A DNA stretch of 64,000 nt. It comes from Closterium sp. NIES-65. Taxonomy: Eukaryota > Streptophyta > Zygnematophyceae > Desmidiales > Closteriaceae. The translations under genes were made by a program, and so were the position numbers. Every line of letters starts with the position of its first letter. The stretch's first letter is position 1. The DNA is taken from contig CANXME010002283.1 of assembly GCA_948144175.1 (NCBI GenBank), positions 62,001 to 126,000 on the forward strand. Reading direction: 5' to 3'. Of this stretch, positions 51,509-63,608 are shown piece after piece. Under the pieces are notes generated by a model. That model saw nothing but the letters and a program-made list of their open reading frames with translations. It ran no database searches and was not told where the DNA came from.

Positions 51509-53439
51509 ATGGCACTGCGTCCTTCCACTGCTCCTCTGCGTGTCCCGTTGCCGTCTCCTCCAGAGTCCTCTCTTCCTTCGCTTGCTGACCCGGAGTCTGA
51601 CTCCCTTCGTACTGCTAGTCCTTCGGTCACGCGCCTTCTTGCTACTATCGTCACTGACCCTTCCTTTGAGTCTGCTGCTGCGTCTGCTCTCGTTGCTGAG
51701 CTTGTCGACTTTGCTGCTCGCTGTCGTCTAGACTACGCTGCCAGTCTTGTTGCTGAGTCTGAGTCTGTCTGTCCTCCGTCCGTCGGGGGTGAGTGTGCTC
51801 TTAGCACGGACGTCCTTGAGGACAGGCAGGAGGAGTTCCAGTGCTTTGCGGTTGCTTTGCCCCATCTCGTGTCCACGCTGATTGCCCCTGAGGGAGACCC
51901 GGATGCACCAGACATCCCGACTCCTCGATCGTACGCTGAGTCGATCGAGGGTCCCTACTCCTCTCAGTGGCAGTCGGCCATGGATGCAGAGATGGCTTCC
52001 TTGAAGTCCACAGGCACCTACGTCGAAGAGGTTCCCCCACCTGGGGCGAACATCGTCAGTGGGATGTGGATCTTCAGGGTGAAGCGGGCGCCGGGCTCTC
52101 CGCCTGTCTTCAAGGCGCGTTACGTGGCTCGAGGCTTCAGCCAGCAGCAGGGAGTTGACTACTTTCAAACCTTCTCTCCCACCCAGAAGATGACCACTCT
52201 TCGGGTGCTACTGCACATAGCCGGTCAGCGCGACTACGAGCTTCACTCTCTTGACTTCAGCACTGCTTTCCTGCAAGGCAGCCTGCACGAGGAGATCTGG
52301 CTGCGCCGCCCTCCTGGCTTCATTGGGTCGTTTCCTCCTGGCACCCAGTGGAGCCTCTAGCGGCCAGTCTATGGTCTCCGCCAGGCACCCCGTGAGTGGC
52401 ACGACATACTGAGGACTACACTTGCGGCTCTTGGGTTTGCTCCTTCTACACCCGACCCGTCGCTGTTTCTACGCACCGACACCTCTTTGCCGCCGTTCTA
52501 CATCCTCGTGTACGTCGACGACCTGGTCTTTGCCACTGCTGGACTCGCCCACGTGAAGTTGGAGCTGCAGAAGAGACACACGTGCACAGACCTGGGTGAA
52601 CTGCGCAGCTACCTTGGCTTGCAGATCACCCGGGACAGAGCACAGCGCACCATTACCCTGACTCAGTCACACATGGTGCAGCAGGTCCTTCAGCGCTTCG
52701 GCTTCACGTACTCCTCGCCTCAGGCCACTCCTCTGCCTACTCGCCACTCGCTCTCAGCTCTGCCTTCGGATGAGTCCGTAGAGTCGAGTGGCCCGTACCC
52801 AGAGCTTGTTGGCTGCCTCATGTACCTGATGACCTGCACACGACCTGACCTTGCATACCCTCTTAGCATCTTGGCACGCTATGTTGCTCCCTGGAGACAC
52901 CGACCAGAGCACATGGCTGCAGCGAAGAGGGTGTTGCGCTACGTGTGCAGTACGTCGGGCATGGGGCTAGTGCTTGGAGGGCGACGTCGAGTAGTCCTCA
53001 CAGGTCACGCTGACACTTCTTGGGCTGACGACCAGGCTACGCAGCGGTCGTCACAGGGTTACACCTTCAGCCTTGGCTCGGGCTTTGTTTCGTGGCGGTC
53101 TACCCGCTCGTCTTCTGTTCTCGGCTCCAGCTATGAGGCTGAGATCTACGCAGGGGCCATGGCTGCACAGGAGCTACGCTGGCTCACCTACCTGCAGACT
53201 GACCTAGGAGAGCTGCCTCGTTCTCCTCCAGTTCTGTACGTAGACAACAAGGCCATGCTGGCCTTGTGTCGGGAGCACAGACTGGAGCACAGAACGAAGC
53301 ACATTGCTCTCCGCTACTTCCTGTCTCGTGAGCTGCAACAGCGTGGTCAGCTCCGCTTCACCTACGTGGCCTCTGAGGCCAACACTGCTGATATCTTCAC
53401 CAAGGCCCTTCCGCCTTGTGACCATCAGCGCTTCTGTAC
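51509..53439 (+). pseudogene. C6 RT and RNase H, truncated by Gypsy-B2
   Basis: MALRPSTAPLRVPLP, VGGECALSTDVLEDRQEEFQ and GDPDAPDIPTPRSYAE precede RT with ARYVARGFSQQQGVDYFQTF. TAG at about 52360 (Arg in the family) breaks QWSLRRPVYGL. After it the frame has YVDD (52511-52522), LQITRDRAQRTITLTQ, RNase H VDNKAMLALCREH and TADIFTKALPPCDH. It ends at HQRFCT where the Gypsy LTR starts; the last residues and the 3' LTR are lost. Confidence 0.9.
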
Positions 53440-53735
53440 TGTACAGAGCCCGACTACAACGGCTGCTGCTCGCCCGTTACTGCTAACGGGACTTCGCCAA
53501 CCTCGCGCGCACTTTTTTGCCAAACCTCACACTGCTGGCCCGGCCATGTCGGCCTACGCTTCGGGACTAGCCCGAGCCTCGCCGCCAGCGTAGCACTAGC
53601 TAGCTCGCACGTACCGCGTTACCGTTTGCATGTTTCGCGCATAAATGTTCGCTCACATTTTGTACTCGTTTGACACCTTAGTGCAATCCTCGCTACCTCG
53701 ATCTATTGCACCCGTAACACTTGGTATTCAGAGCC
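53440..53735 (+). repeat. Gypsy-B2 5' LTR and PBS
   Basis: LTR 53440-53719 (280 bp, TGTACAGAGCCCG...CCCGTAACA). It lacks about 40 bp near its start compared with the 327-bp copy at 4796. PBS TGGTATTCAGAGCC at 53722-53735, one inserted T compared with the initiator-tRNA-Met type. 53736-53904 is the 5' UTR. Confidence 0.87.
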
Positions 53736-53904
53736 TCTCTCCTTTTTGGACCGCGCATCTCCGCACCCCAGGAAATCAACTTTTGATTTTTCACTCGAAG
53801 GGACTCCCGCACCTCATCACCTAGGAGCCGCTGTTATTGCGTTCACTCGTAAACGCGTGCAGCCACGACTGCGCCTAGACTAAGACGAGCCGACGCCCTT
53901 CGAA

Positions 53905-55023
53905 ATGGCTGAGCATATCAATGTCACGACTCTCACGCAGGAGCACTTGAACGATCTGCTGCGACAAATCCGCGAGAGCGCTGAAGAAATCGCGACGTTG
54001 AGGCAGAACGCTCGTCCCTGCAAAATGACCTCACACGAGCACAACAAGCACAATCTCAAGCACCTGGCACTCTGGAACAGCCCGTACCACAAGCATCACA
54101 ACATAGAAGCATGGGGCAACCCGCGAGCGCGGCCAGTGATGGCGTCGTCCGCCCCGACGGAGACGACGACCACGGCACGACACACCCCGAAGCGACGAAT
54201 GCGGCCCGAAGCCAGCCACGCATCACAATTTCTGCACCAACCGATGGTTCGGCACTACCGTCACCGATGCCGCTGAAGCCGCAGCGTCCGCCATGCTTCG
54301 ATCCCAGCCAACAGGGTGGTCCTACCGTTCAGGCGTGGTTGTTCACGATGAACGTGTTTTTCGTCGCCAACTAAGTCTCGGAGGATACGGCAAAAATTCG
54401 CTACGCCGTGTCGCTGCTGCAAGGACCCGCCATGGATTGGTGGCGCGTCATCGTCACGAAGCCGATGGACTACGCGACACTACCGACACGGGAAGGACAA
54501 ATCGGACCCTGGGCGACGTCGTATTTCGTGGAGGTGCCCCAGTATCGCACGTGGGACGCGTGGTGCACAGGTCTGCGCACTCGTTTCGAGCAAATCGCGG
54601 CTTCAATCGCGGCGCGACAGAAGCTCCGCACTTGGCGCCAACTCAGTTCCGTCCAGGTCTACACGAGCGGATTTCTGGCGCTATGCGAGTAGGTGGGATA
54701 TATGCACGAGAGCGAGCGCATCGACCGCTACATCGGCGGCCTGAAGCAGGACATCGCTCAGGAAATCCAGCTTCGCGGCGTCACCGATTTTCAAGAAATT
54801 CTCGCTATGGCGGAGAAACTCGACTTCTTCCGCCGACCGAGACCGGGGTCCTACGGAAGCAGCCATTGGGGACATCGATCTCGTGGGAAACGAGGGCGCC
54901 ATGATACGTGCCGTCGCCGCAAATGCCGTTGTCGCACCATTCAAAGGGCGCCGCTTTGCGTGCAATCGGCCGGGACATCGCAAGAACGAATGCCCGGAAA
55001 ACGCTAAGGGAAAGGGGGAAGCT
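53905..55023 (+). pseudogene. Gypsy-B2 gag
   Basis: ATG 53905, MAEHINVTTLTQEHLNDLLR. A frameshift near 54000 leads to SAPTDGSALPSPMPLKPQRP and the gag core PTVQAWLFTMNVFF, AVSLLQGPAMDWWR, WDAWCTGLRTRFEQI, MHESERIDRYIGGLKQDIAQ, ILAMAEKLDFF. Two more breaks occur (TAA near 54372, TAG near 54690). The zinc knuckle near 54950 reads RFACNRPGHRKNEC, with its first Cys changed to Arg (CGC). The frame runs up to the C8 insertion and continues at 62430. Confidence 0.9.
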
Positions 55024-55359
55024 TGAGAAGAAACGAGAATGAATGAACTATGAATTAATTGGGTACAAGTACTAACCCTAATTGGGTTGTACCCCTTATG
55101 GGCTACCCCACTATAGCCTACACAATATGCATGAGCTATAATGTTCTAACACACCCCCATAGGCAAAGTGGGGGAGAACAAGGGGTCACAAGACCAGTCA
55201 AGCAAAGCAAAGCAAGCTCAGGGTGGATCACAAAGTCACCACACATTCCGAGCACAAGTTCAAGGCCACAAGGCCAGTTCACATGCAGGAGTATATATAT
55301 ATAAAAAGGCTTGACAAGCAAGAGCAGGTATATATATATATGTAACAGTACAAGCAAGG
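55024..55359 (-). repeat. C8 3' LTR, polypurine tract and 3' UTR
   Basis: LTR 55024-55151; the polypurine tract in element sense is CTATGGGGGTG. 55152-55359 is the 3' UTR with a TATATATATA run (about 55290 and 55331) and nothing coding. Confidence 0.87.
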
Positions 55360-56830
55360 TCAAGAGGTGAGCAAGTGAGGCAAGGTAGGCACAAGGCCCA
55401 GCTGAGTACAGAAGCGCTGATGGTCACAAGGCGCAAGCGCCTCGGTGAAGATATCAACAATGTTGGCCTCAGAGGCCACGTATGCAAGACGCAGCTGATC
55501 ACGCTGCTGCAGCTCACGAGCAAGAAAGTAGCGGAGAGCAATGTGCTTCGTTCTGTGTTCCAGTCGCTGCTCCTGACACAAGGCCAGCATGGCCTTGTTG
55601 TCTACGTACAGCACTGGAGAAGAGCGAGGCGGCTCTCCGAGGTCAGTCAGCAGCTAGGTGAGCCAGCGAAGCTCCTGTGCAGCCATGGCTCCTGCGTAGA
55701 TCTCAGCCTCACAACTGGAGCCGAGAACAGAAGACGAGCGAGTAGCCCGCCACGAGACAGAGCCGGAACCAAGGCTGAAGGTGTAACCCTGTGACGACTG
55801 CTGCGTAGCCTGGTCGTCAGCCCAAGAAGCGTCTGCGTGACCAGTGAGGACCACTGGACTCTGCCCTCCAAGCACTAGCCCCATGCCCGACGTACTGCAC
55901 AAGTAGCGCAACACCCTCTTCGCTGCAGCCATGTGCTCCGGTCTGTGTCTCCCAGGAGCAACATAGCGTGCGAGAATGCTAAGAGGGTATGCAAGGTCAG
56001 GTCGTGTGCAGGTCATCAGGTACATGAGGCAGCCAACAAGCTCTGGGTACGGGCCACTCGACTCTACGGACTCATCCGAAGGCAGAGCTGAGAGCGAGTG
56101 GCGAGTAGGCAGAGGAGTGGCCTGAGGTGAGGAGTATGTGAAGCCGAAGCGCTGAAGGACCTGCTGCACCATGTGTGACTGAGTCAGGGTAATGGTGTGG
56201 CGTGCTCTGTCCCGAGTGATCTGCAAGCCAAGGTAGCTGCGCAGTTCACCCAGGTCAGTGCACGTGTGTCTCTTCTGCAGCTCGGACTTCACGTGGGCGA
56301 GTCTAGCAGTGTCAGCTGTGGCAAAGACCAAGTCGTCGACGTACACGAGGATGTAGAACGGCGGCAAAGAAGTGTCGGTGCGCAGAAACAACGACGGGTC
56401 GGCAGTAGAGGGAGCAAAGCCAAGAGCCGCAAGTGTAGTCCTCAGTGTGTCGTGCCACTCACGCGGTGCCTGGCGGGGACCGTAGACTGGCCGCCGGAGG
56501 CTCCACTGGGTGCCAGGAGGAAAAGACCCAGTGAAACCAGGTGGGAGACGCAGCCAGATCTCCTCGTGCAGGCTGCCCTGCAAGAAAGCAGTGCTGAAGT
56601 CAAGAGAGTGTAGCTTGTAGTCACGGTGAGCAGCTATGTGCAGCAGTACCCGAAGAGTGGTCATCTTCGGGGTGGGAGAGAAGGTCTGAAAGTAGTCAAC
56701 TCCCTACCACTGACTGGAGCCACGAGCCACGTAACGCGCCTTGAAGACAGGTGGAGAACCCGGCGGTCGCTTCACCCTGAAAATCCACATGCCACTGACG
56801 ATGTTCGCCCCAGGAGGGGGAAGAGCGTCA
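55360..56830 (-). pseudogene. C8 RT and RNase H
   Basis: From 56830: PPPGANIVSGMWIFRVKRPP, ARYVARG, then a TAG after SSQW near 56706. MTTLRVLLHIAAHRDYKLHS starts the long frame (56664-55654) with LQGSLHEEIWLRLPPGFTGS, an intact YVDDLVFATADTARL and GMGLVLGG. A TAG for Tyr in LTYLLTD (about 55653) separates the RNase H end with VDNKAMLALCQEQ, KHIALRYFLARE and HQRFCTQLGLVP; stop at 55360. Confidence 0.9.
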
Positions 56831-58562
56831 ACGTAGGTGCGTGTGGACTTCCAGGAAGCCATCTCTGCGTCCATAGATGCCTGCCACGGAGAGGAGTAGG
56901 GACCCTCTATCGCCTCCGCGTAAGTGCATCCGGGTCTCCCTCAGGGGTAAGCAGTACGGACACGAGATGAGGTGAAGCAGCGGCCAAGCACTGGAACTCC
57001 TCCTGCCGGTCCTCAAGGACGTCCGTGCCAAGGGCACACTCACCCCCGACGGACGGAGGACAGACAGACTCAGACTCAGCAACAAGACTGGCGGCGTAGT
57101 CTAGGCGACAGCGAGCAGCAGAGTCGACGAGCTCAGCAACTACGGCAGACGCAGTAGTGGACTCAAAGAAAGGGTCAGTGACAACAGTAGCAAGGAGACG
57201 CGTGACAGTAGGACTGGCAGCATGAAGAAAGTACGACTCCGGGTCGGCAAGGGCAGGAAGAGAAGACTTAGGAGGAGAAGGCAAAGGGGCACGTAGAGGA
57301 GCATTGGACGGACGCAGAGACATCCGGTGCGTGCCAGGGACAAGAGGAGGACACTGACGCGAACCGCGACCACTAGTGCGAGCAGCACGGACAGGCGACG
57401 CAGGGCGAGACGCAGGCTCACGACGCTCAGCAAGACCTCCAGTAGGACCAGTGTAGGGAGACGGAGCAGGCAGTGGGGAGGCCGGCTGTAACTGTAACTG
57501 CGACGGGACAGGCTGTGGACACTCTAAGGGAGGAGGAGGACCAGTAGAAGACGGGAGACCAAGAACCTGCAGAAGGAGCGGAACGAAGTACGACCGAGGC
57601 CGCGCGGCGACTCCAGACACAGCAGGGAAAGCACCAGCACCCCCAGTGGCAGCACCAGCACCAGTAGCAGCTCCAGCTCGAGTACCTCCAGCAGCACCAG
57701 TAGTACCCCCAGCAGGACCGCCTCCAGGACCGGCAGTAGTAGCCTCCGCGCCAACACCCGCAGCAGCTCCAGCTCCAGAAGTAGCCGCCGGTCCAGCAGC
57801 TTCCGTACTCCCAGTACGAGCACCTCCGGGACCCGTGGCACCAGCTCCCTCAGCAGCAACAGAACCTCCATTACCCGCAGCACCTCCAGCTCCAATAGCT
57901 CGCCTCCAGCGCCGGGCAAACCACTCACTCAGCTTCTGTGGAGAGAGTGGCTCCCGGCGAGAAGAAGCACCCGGAGAACTGCCAGGCACAGCACCAGCAG
58001 GCCCACCTCCCTCAAGCTCCGCACCCCTAGGCTCAGCACCTCCAGGCATAGCACCACTAGGCCCAGCACCCCCAGGCTCAGCACCCCCAGGCTCAGCACC
58101 CCCAGGCGTAGCACCCCCAGGCTCAGCAACCCCAGACTCAGCACCCCCAGGCTCAACACCCCCAGTCGTAGTACCCTCAGGCTCAGCACCCCCAGGCGTA
58201 GCACCTACATGCTCAGCACCCTCAGAGTCAGCACCACCAGGCTCAGCACCCTCAGCAGCACCAGAGTCACTAGCAACCTCGACAGGCTCAACACCGTCTA
58301 CCTGGGACACACCTGAAGGGGCAGGACCTTGAGGGGGGAGGGGGTCTACCGGGGGGGGGGGCCTGGCACAAGGAAGAGCGGTGGCGGGGGGAGGAACAGA
58401 GTGCGGTAGGGGAAGAGACGGTAGTAGGGGACCGACTCCTCGAACGTGATGTCCTGGGAGGACAGAATACGGCGAGAGGTGGGGTGGTAGAACTGCCACC
58501 CTTATGCGTCGGGGGGGGAACCCAGGAAGACGCAAGGAGCAGCACGAGGGGACAGCTTGTCC
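56831..58562 (-). pseudogene. C8 hinge and RT N-terminus
   Basis: From about 58370: GPAPSGVSQVDGVEPVEVAS, GGAEPGG pentapeptides (about 57980-58250), RREPLSPQKLSEWFARRWRR, a Gly/Ala-rich part, GTHRMSLRPSNAPLR, VGGECALGTDVLEDRQEEFQ and GDPDAL. A deletion of about 22 bp after GDPDAL (about 56922) shifts the frame away from SYAEAIEGP. Upstream, about 30 bp are missing near 58563 (WGSRAFVRDLSA in C1), so the first part is read in a wrong frame. Confidence 0.87.
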
Positions 58563-59963
58563 CTAGACACGGAACGCAGACGCATCGCCAACCTTCCCCA
58601 TCCACAGCAAAGCTGGGGAGGTCTCCGGCATGGAGACCCTGGGCTGAAGGTTGATCTGATGCGCCGCGTACTGAATCGCAAACGGCCACAGAAAATGGGG
58701 GGCAGCCGCATGCATCATGGACGTACGGGCGACGTCCATGACCATGCCAATGCGGCGCTCAGCAATCCCATTTTGCTGTGGAGAGTCCGGAAGCGTGAAG
58801 GTCTGGCGGATGCCTCGTGCACGATAGTAGGCTCGCAGAAGGCCAGAGGAGAACTCTCCGCCTCTGTCAGAGTGCATACGCAGAACAGGAAAGTCCGAGC
58901 CGAAGCTCTGCCTGAGCTGGAGACGAGCTGCGCGGATCCAGTCGATCAACACATCAGTGACATTACCCTTGCTGCGCAAGGGGAAGACTGTGGTGTAATG
59001 CGAGTAGTCGTCAACCACCAGCAGGAAGTAGCGCTCGTGACCCTGTCCACGGACGCGGGTCGGGCCCCACACGTCCATGTGAAGCGTCTGCAGCGGGGCC
59101 TCTGTCGGAGGAAACTGGGAGGAGTGAGGGGCAGCCCGCTGCCGCCCCTCGACACAGGGGACGCAGGTAGGGCCAGGCCCCGGAGGAAGGGGAGGGAGGG
59201 ACCGGGGAAGACCAGAGACAAGGACACGGGAGGCCATGCTTCGGAGACGAAGCAGGGAGGGGTGACCAAGGCGGTGGTGCCAGAGGAGAGTCTCGTGAGA
59301 CAGGAGGCGACACGAGCAGGGGGCAGACTCAGGACCAGACCTGGACGCTGCAGCTAACACCTGACCCGACGCAGCTACCTGACCAGACTCAGGGACTGGA
59401 GGAGACGCAGTGGTCAGTGTGTACAGGCTCGACCCCGGCCGACGTGTAAACGTGGCCAGGTGTCGGCCTGTCCGAGCGTCCGTGCAGTGAGTCACCCGCT
59501 GACTCGAAGGAGTGAACTGGTGAACCCCTGCATCCTGTAGGTCAGCACCACTCACCAAGTTCGTAGAGAACGAGGGGAGGTAAAGACCAGACAGGGTGCC
59601 AGAGGGGGCCGCCGGACACGGGAGGACAGTGGAGAAGTGAGCAAGGACAGGACCCCTAGAGGAGTCTGCTAGGGAGACTGCAACTGGCCGACCAAGCGGC
59701 GTGAGTGTGGTGCGGTCTCGAAAGAAGGAGCGAGAAGCCCCCGAGTCAAGTGTGAAGGTGTGGGAGGCCGAAGCCGACGCAGTACCTGAGAGCGCAGACT
59801 CACCAGTACCGGAGGAAGCAGACGCACTAGCACCTAGAGCAGCAGCCTCGCTAGCACCAAGTGTAGCAGCCTCACCAGCACCTAGAGCAGCAGTCGCAAT
59901 GCCCGGGTCGGGCGGGAAACACCGGTAACAGTCACCCTCTTCACTAATAGACACAGTATACAT
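58563..59963 (-). pseudogene. C8 protease and integrase, long open segment
   Basis: An open frame of 466 codons with protease TLDSGASRSFFRDRTTLTPL, pre-integrase LLWHHRLGHPSLLRL, zinc-binding CVPCVEGRQR, integrase TLHMDVWGPTRV (Asp), VLRMHSDRGGEFSSG (Asp) and QQNGIAERRIG (Glu, DD35E), then FLWPFAIQYAAHQINL. This is the best-preserved integrase in the window; all catalytic residues are there. It ends at GDASAFRV where a deletion brings in a stop. Confidence 0.92.
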
Positions 59964-61262
59964 AGCAGCAAGAATAGCATCAAAGTCAAGGTCAAAGATA
60001 GCTACCCCTACCCTAGACAGCTCGCCCCAGCGAGGGATCTCAGTGGCCTCCGGGAAATAGTGACGCCAAGCGTCCGTCAGTCGGCCAAAGCAGCGCTGGG
60101 TGGGGTGCGCACCCCCACACTGCTCACTCGCACGGTCGCCGGTGCGCAGGACGTAGGTGCACGGACCAGTACCCCCACCCCGCTGGCGTGCAGAGTACCA
60201 CTCACGGAGCTGCTGAGGGGACAGGGTCTCCCGACTGCACTACTGCTGCTGGCGCTGACCACCACCGGAGCCACTCCTCTGCGAAGAGCCACGACCTCCT
60301 CCTCCTCCTCCTCCTCCGCCACCGCCTCCTCCACCTCCGCCATCTCCACCACCTCCGCTCCCACCGCCACCGACGCCGCCGCCTCCGCCTCCACTGCCGC
60401 CGCCGACACCTCCACCCCCGCCACCACTCCCACCACCACCCCCACCCCCTCCACTGCCTCCACCGCCGCCTCCACCGCCCCGGCTAGCTCCCCCAGCGCC
60501 CCTGCCCCCCTTGCCCCCGACTCCAGACCAACGAGGTCGGCTGCATCAGCAGAGGCAACAGAGGGCAAGAGAGGGGAGGGGGAACACCCCTCGAAGATGG
60601 GGGTGCGCGGGTCACCACAAGAGGCCCCTACAGCGATTATGCTCTTCTCAGCTGCTAGGAGGGCCTTCTCGAGGAGGTCAACAGTGAGAGTGGTGGGACA
60701 GACCGAGAGAATGTGGTCCCTGACTACGCGAAGGGAGTCAGGGAGGCGGGTGACTATGTAGTAGAGAGTGATGTACATGGGGGGGGGGGGGGGGGGGGGG
60801 GTTCTTGGCGCAGAACTCAGCAGGAAGCGCAGCTTGGTAGCGAGTGTCACTAGTGCGGAGGTGCGTAATGAGGTCAGCAACCGTGGGAAAGGCAGCAAGG
60901 TCAGGGAAGAGGTACGGTAGCATGAGGCAGCTCAGTGCAGCAGTGGCAGGGGAGGAGTAGCGTGCAACTACAGCGTCGTACAAGGTCTGAGCACTCTTGT
61001 ACTGGCTAAAGTGCGCACGCTTAGAGGTAGGCAGGTGGCTACGCACAGCAAGACGTGCAGCAGCATCGCGAGTGGCCCACTGTGAGCGGACAGTGGCGTC
61101 AGCATCAGCAGCAGGGGCAGGAAAGGCACCAGAGGTGAGGTCAAAGAGAGAGGGACCGTCCGCCCTATCGCACTGTAAGAAAAGCTGCAGGTCATCTATC
61201 CAGACGTCAAAGTCAATGGCCCGACCCTAAGCGTCAAAAGCGAGGACACTAGGGGTAGCCAT
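59964..61262 (-). pseudogene. C8 gag
   Basis: ATG at 61262 (minus), MATPSVLAFDA then TAG where the other copies have GAG (about 61230). Then DFDVWIDDLQLFLQCDRAD, RTLYDAV-type capsid and EFCAKN, a run of 23 C (minus; 60779-60801), the second half MYITLYYIVTRLPDSLRVV and TVDLLEKALLAAEKSII. A tail of short glycine/valine codons (about 60290-60500) and the Cys-His cluster (60093-60160: CTYVLRTGDRASEQCGGAH, then PTQRC) follow. It then runs into WGELSRVGVAIFDLDFDAIL before the protease. Confidence 0.87.
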
Positions 61263-61329
61263 GACAGCAGTAGACTAGCAGCGCGAACAGTAGGGTGAGG
61301 GCAGTGAAGTGACAGAGGCGCTGCTCTTA

Positions 61330-62200
61330 CCAGACAGGGTGGCTCGGGCGGCTCGGCTTTAGGGCGACTCGGCGGCTCGGCAGCTGGGCGGTAGGCGGCT
61401 CGGCAGCTGGGCGGCTCGGCTGCTGGGCGGCTCGGCGGCTCGGCTGCTGGGCGGCGCAGTGGCTGGGCGGCTCGGCGGCTCTGCTGCTGGGCGGCTCGGC
61501 GGGGCCGCAAAGGAGGCGGCGGAAGGGCCGCTGAGAGGGCGGCGTCCGGGGCCGCTGAGAGGAGGCGGCTGGGCCGCCGAGAGGAGGCGGTGGGGCCGCG
61601 GAGAGGAGGCCGCGGGGCCGTCGAGAGGAGGCGGCGGGGCCGCCGAGAGGAGGCAGCGGGGCCGCGGAGAGGAGGCGGTGGGGCCGCTTAAAGAAGGCGG
61701 CGGGGCCGCTGAAAGGGCGGCAACGAGGCCGCTGCAGGGGTAGTGGTGGGGCCGCTGAAAGGAGACGGCGGGGCCGCTGAAAGGAGACGGCAGGGCCGCT
61801 GAAAGGAGACGGTGGGGCCGCTGAAAGGAGACGGCGAGGCCGCTGAAAGGAGACGGTGGGGCCGCTGAGAAGGGCGGCGACGGGCCGCTGAAGAGGGCGG
61901 CAACAGAGCCGCAAGGAGGGCGGTGTCAGGGCCGTTCAAGGGCGGCGACAGGGCCGCTGGTGAAAGGGCGGCAAGGGGCCGCAGGGGGAGAGCGGCGACG
62001 GGCCGCAAAGGGCGGTGGGTCGGGGCCGCAAGAGCGGCGGATCGGGGCCGCAAGAGGCCGCTAGGGGGCCGTGAGGGCGGCTTGGGCGGCGCGACGCGGC
62101 CGTTAGGGCGGCGCGACGAGGCCGCTAGGGGCCGCTAAGGGCGACGCGACGGGGCCGTGAGGGGCCTAGTGAGGGCGCGACGGTAAGGAAGGCACACGAG
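61330..62200 (-). repeat. C8 leader minisatellite
   Basis: 61340-61500: 9-11-bp units near GGCGGCTCGGC. 61505-61700: units around GGGGCCGC(C/G)GAGAGGAGGC. 61740-61870: about seven units of GGCCGCTGAAAGGAGACGG. 61870-62170: irregular GGCCGC/GGGCGGC repeats. 62201-62282 is unique leader ending at the PBS. Each segment has its own unit, so the array grew in several steps. Confidence 0.87.
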
Positions 62201-62282
62201 GCATGACTCGGGCCTAAGGGGAGCGCGCTCCGGGCAGGAAAAAAATTTTCGTAGTGGTGGGCCCTAGGAATCGTTCCCGTTA

Positions 62283-62429
62283 GGGAACCTGCTCGATACC
62301 ATGAGAAGAAACAAGAATGAATGAACTATGAATGAATTGGGTACAAGTACTAACCCTAATTGGGTTGTACCCATTATGGGCTACCCCACTATAGCCTACA
62401 CAATATGCATGAGCTATAATGTTCTGACA
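62283..62429 (-). repeat. C8 PBS and 5' LTR
   Basis: LTR 62302-62429 (128 bp); PBS at 62283-62301 directly next to it in element sense. The exact target duplication AAGCT follows at 62430. Confidence 0.9.
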
Positions 62430-63608
62430 AAGCTGAGCAGCAGAAACAGACCAAGCAGCAGGGAAACGCTGGGAGTCAGTAGCAGACGGGCCCTCTACTA
62501 ACAGGTCATGCCGCTCGCCCGACCCAACCGACCCTCACCGAGTGATTGTGCCGGTTCACGCAATCGACCACACCCGGCCGAATAAGGAGGGTACTATGGT
62601 AGACAGCCCCATACTGCTTAGTGGGAAATTTGGGACGGACTTAGTAAAAATCTTCGTAGACGGGGGAGCCAGCCACAGCCTTATCAACACTGCCACAGCA
62701 CGAAAATTGCGACTGCCACTGGAGAGATGTTTACCTGAGATCGACGCAAGACTGGTAGACGGCACGCCGCTGGCGATACGGGAACGTGTAGAGTGGGTTC
62801 GGATTCGATGCGGGGGTAACTTCACGTTTAGCCAGGAAATGCTCGCAACGACCCTCGACGGAACTGATATTTTACTCGGGCGTGATTGGCTGCGACGACA
62901 CAATCCGCGAATCGACTGGACGACAGGTGACTGCACCGTGCGAGTGAACGGTAACAACATCGCCTTACCTCGTTGGGGCTCGCCTGAGTCTTCTTCGGTG
63001 CGTGTCAACGCGATCACGATGAAACGCGCCGTAGCGGCAGGAGCTGACGTGTACGTGGTCGACATTCGGGAAGCCGAGGCAGCAGACAAAGGAGGGGATT
63101 TACAGAAACTGCTGACCGACGTACCGAGTGATCTGGCAGCACTGGTGAAGCAGTACAGTGACATCTTCCCGGACGACTTACCGACGGGACTGCCACCTCA
63201 GCGACCGCACGACCACAGAATAGAACTAGAACCGAGAGCATAGCTGACAGTACAGTGACAATTTCGACTGACCCAACCCGAACTGGACGAACTGAGGAAG
63301 CAGCTCGATTACCTGCTCGAGAAGGAATTCATTCGCCCTAGTTCGTCGCCCTTCGCAGCACCGATACTGTTCACACCGAAAAAGACGGGGGATTTCGCAT
63401 GTGCATAGATTACAGAGCACTGAACAAGGTTACCATCAAATCCCGTTACCCCATCCCGCGAGCCGACGAATTGATCGACCAACTGCGCACAGCCCGGGTT
63501 TTCTCAAAAATCGACCACCGAGGGGGTTACCACCAGATTCGCGTCAATCCGCCCGACTGCCCTAAGACCGCATTTCGCACAAGCTACGAATCCTTCGAAT
63601 ACACCGTC
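62430..63608 (+). pseudogene. Gypsy-B2 protease and RT N-terminal part
   Basis: Continues gag (EQQKQTKQQGNAGSQ) after C8. Protease: VKIFVDGGASHSLINTATA, in which the active-site triad D-S/T-G reads Asp-Gly-Gly, and ILLGRDWLRRHNPRIDW. A linker reaches FPDDLPTGLPPQRPHDHRIE, then two stops near 63240 and 63255. RT follows: [19 protein letters not shown], a frameshift, [32 protein letters not shown] and [14 protein letters not shown], where it is cut by a Copia LTR. The active site is therefore missing. Confidence 0.9.

Larger units (their letters stand above)
41717..53439 (+). mobile_element. Copia element C6, interrupted by a TRIM and by Copia C7
   Basis: 5' LTR, PBS, GC-rich leader, gag, protease, integrase, hinge, RT and RNase H, in order. 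The 3' end is lost: RNase H codons (HQRFCT) run into a Gypsy-B LTR at 53440. The leader holds the TRIM (41927-42301) and C7 (42775-46911); without them C6 is about 7.2 kb. Every gene has at least one disabling change. Confidence 0.93.
55024..62429 (-). mobile_element. Full-length Copia C8, TSD AAGCT
   Basis: 7406 bp between 128-bp LTRs 55024-55151 and 62302-62429, which differ at four positions. AAGCT on both sides (55019-55023, 62430-62434). PBS TGGTATCGAGCAGGTTCCC (62283-62301, minus). All domains are present in order: leader, gag, protease, integrase, hinge, RT, RNase H. It is the reference copy of the family in this window, yet has several stops, deletions and frameshifts. Confidence 0.95.
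53440..63608 (+). mobile_element. Gypsy-B2 element, split by Copia C8
   Basis: 5' LTR, PBS, gag, then (after C8) protease and the first part of RT, all on the + strand. It ends inside RT at a Copia LTR (63609). Upstream, TGTAC at 53435-53439 precedes an LTR that itself begins TGTAC, so the target duplication cannot be proven. Confidence 0.9.
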
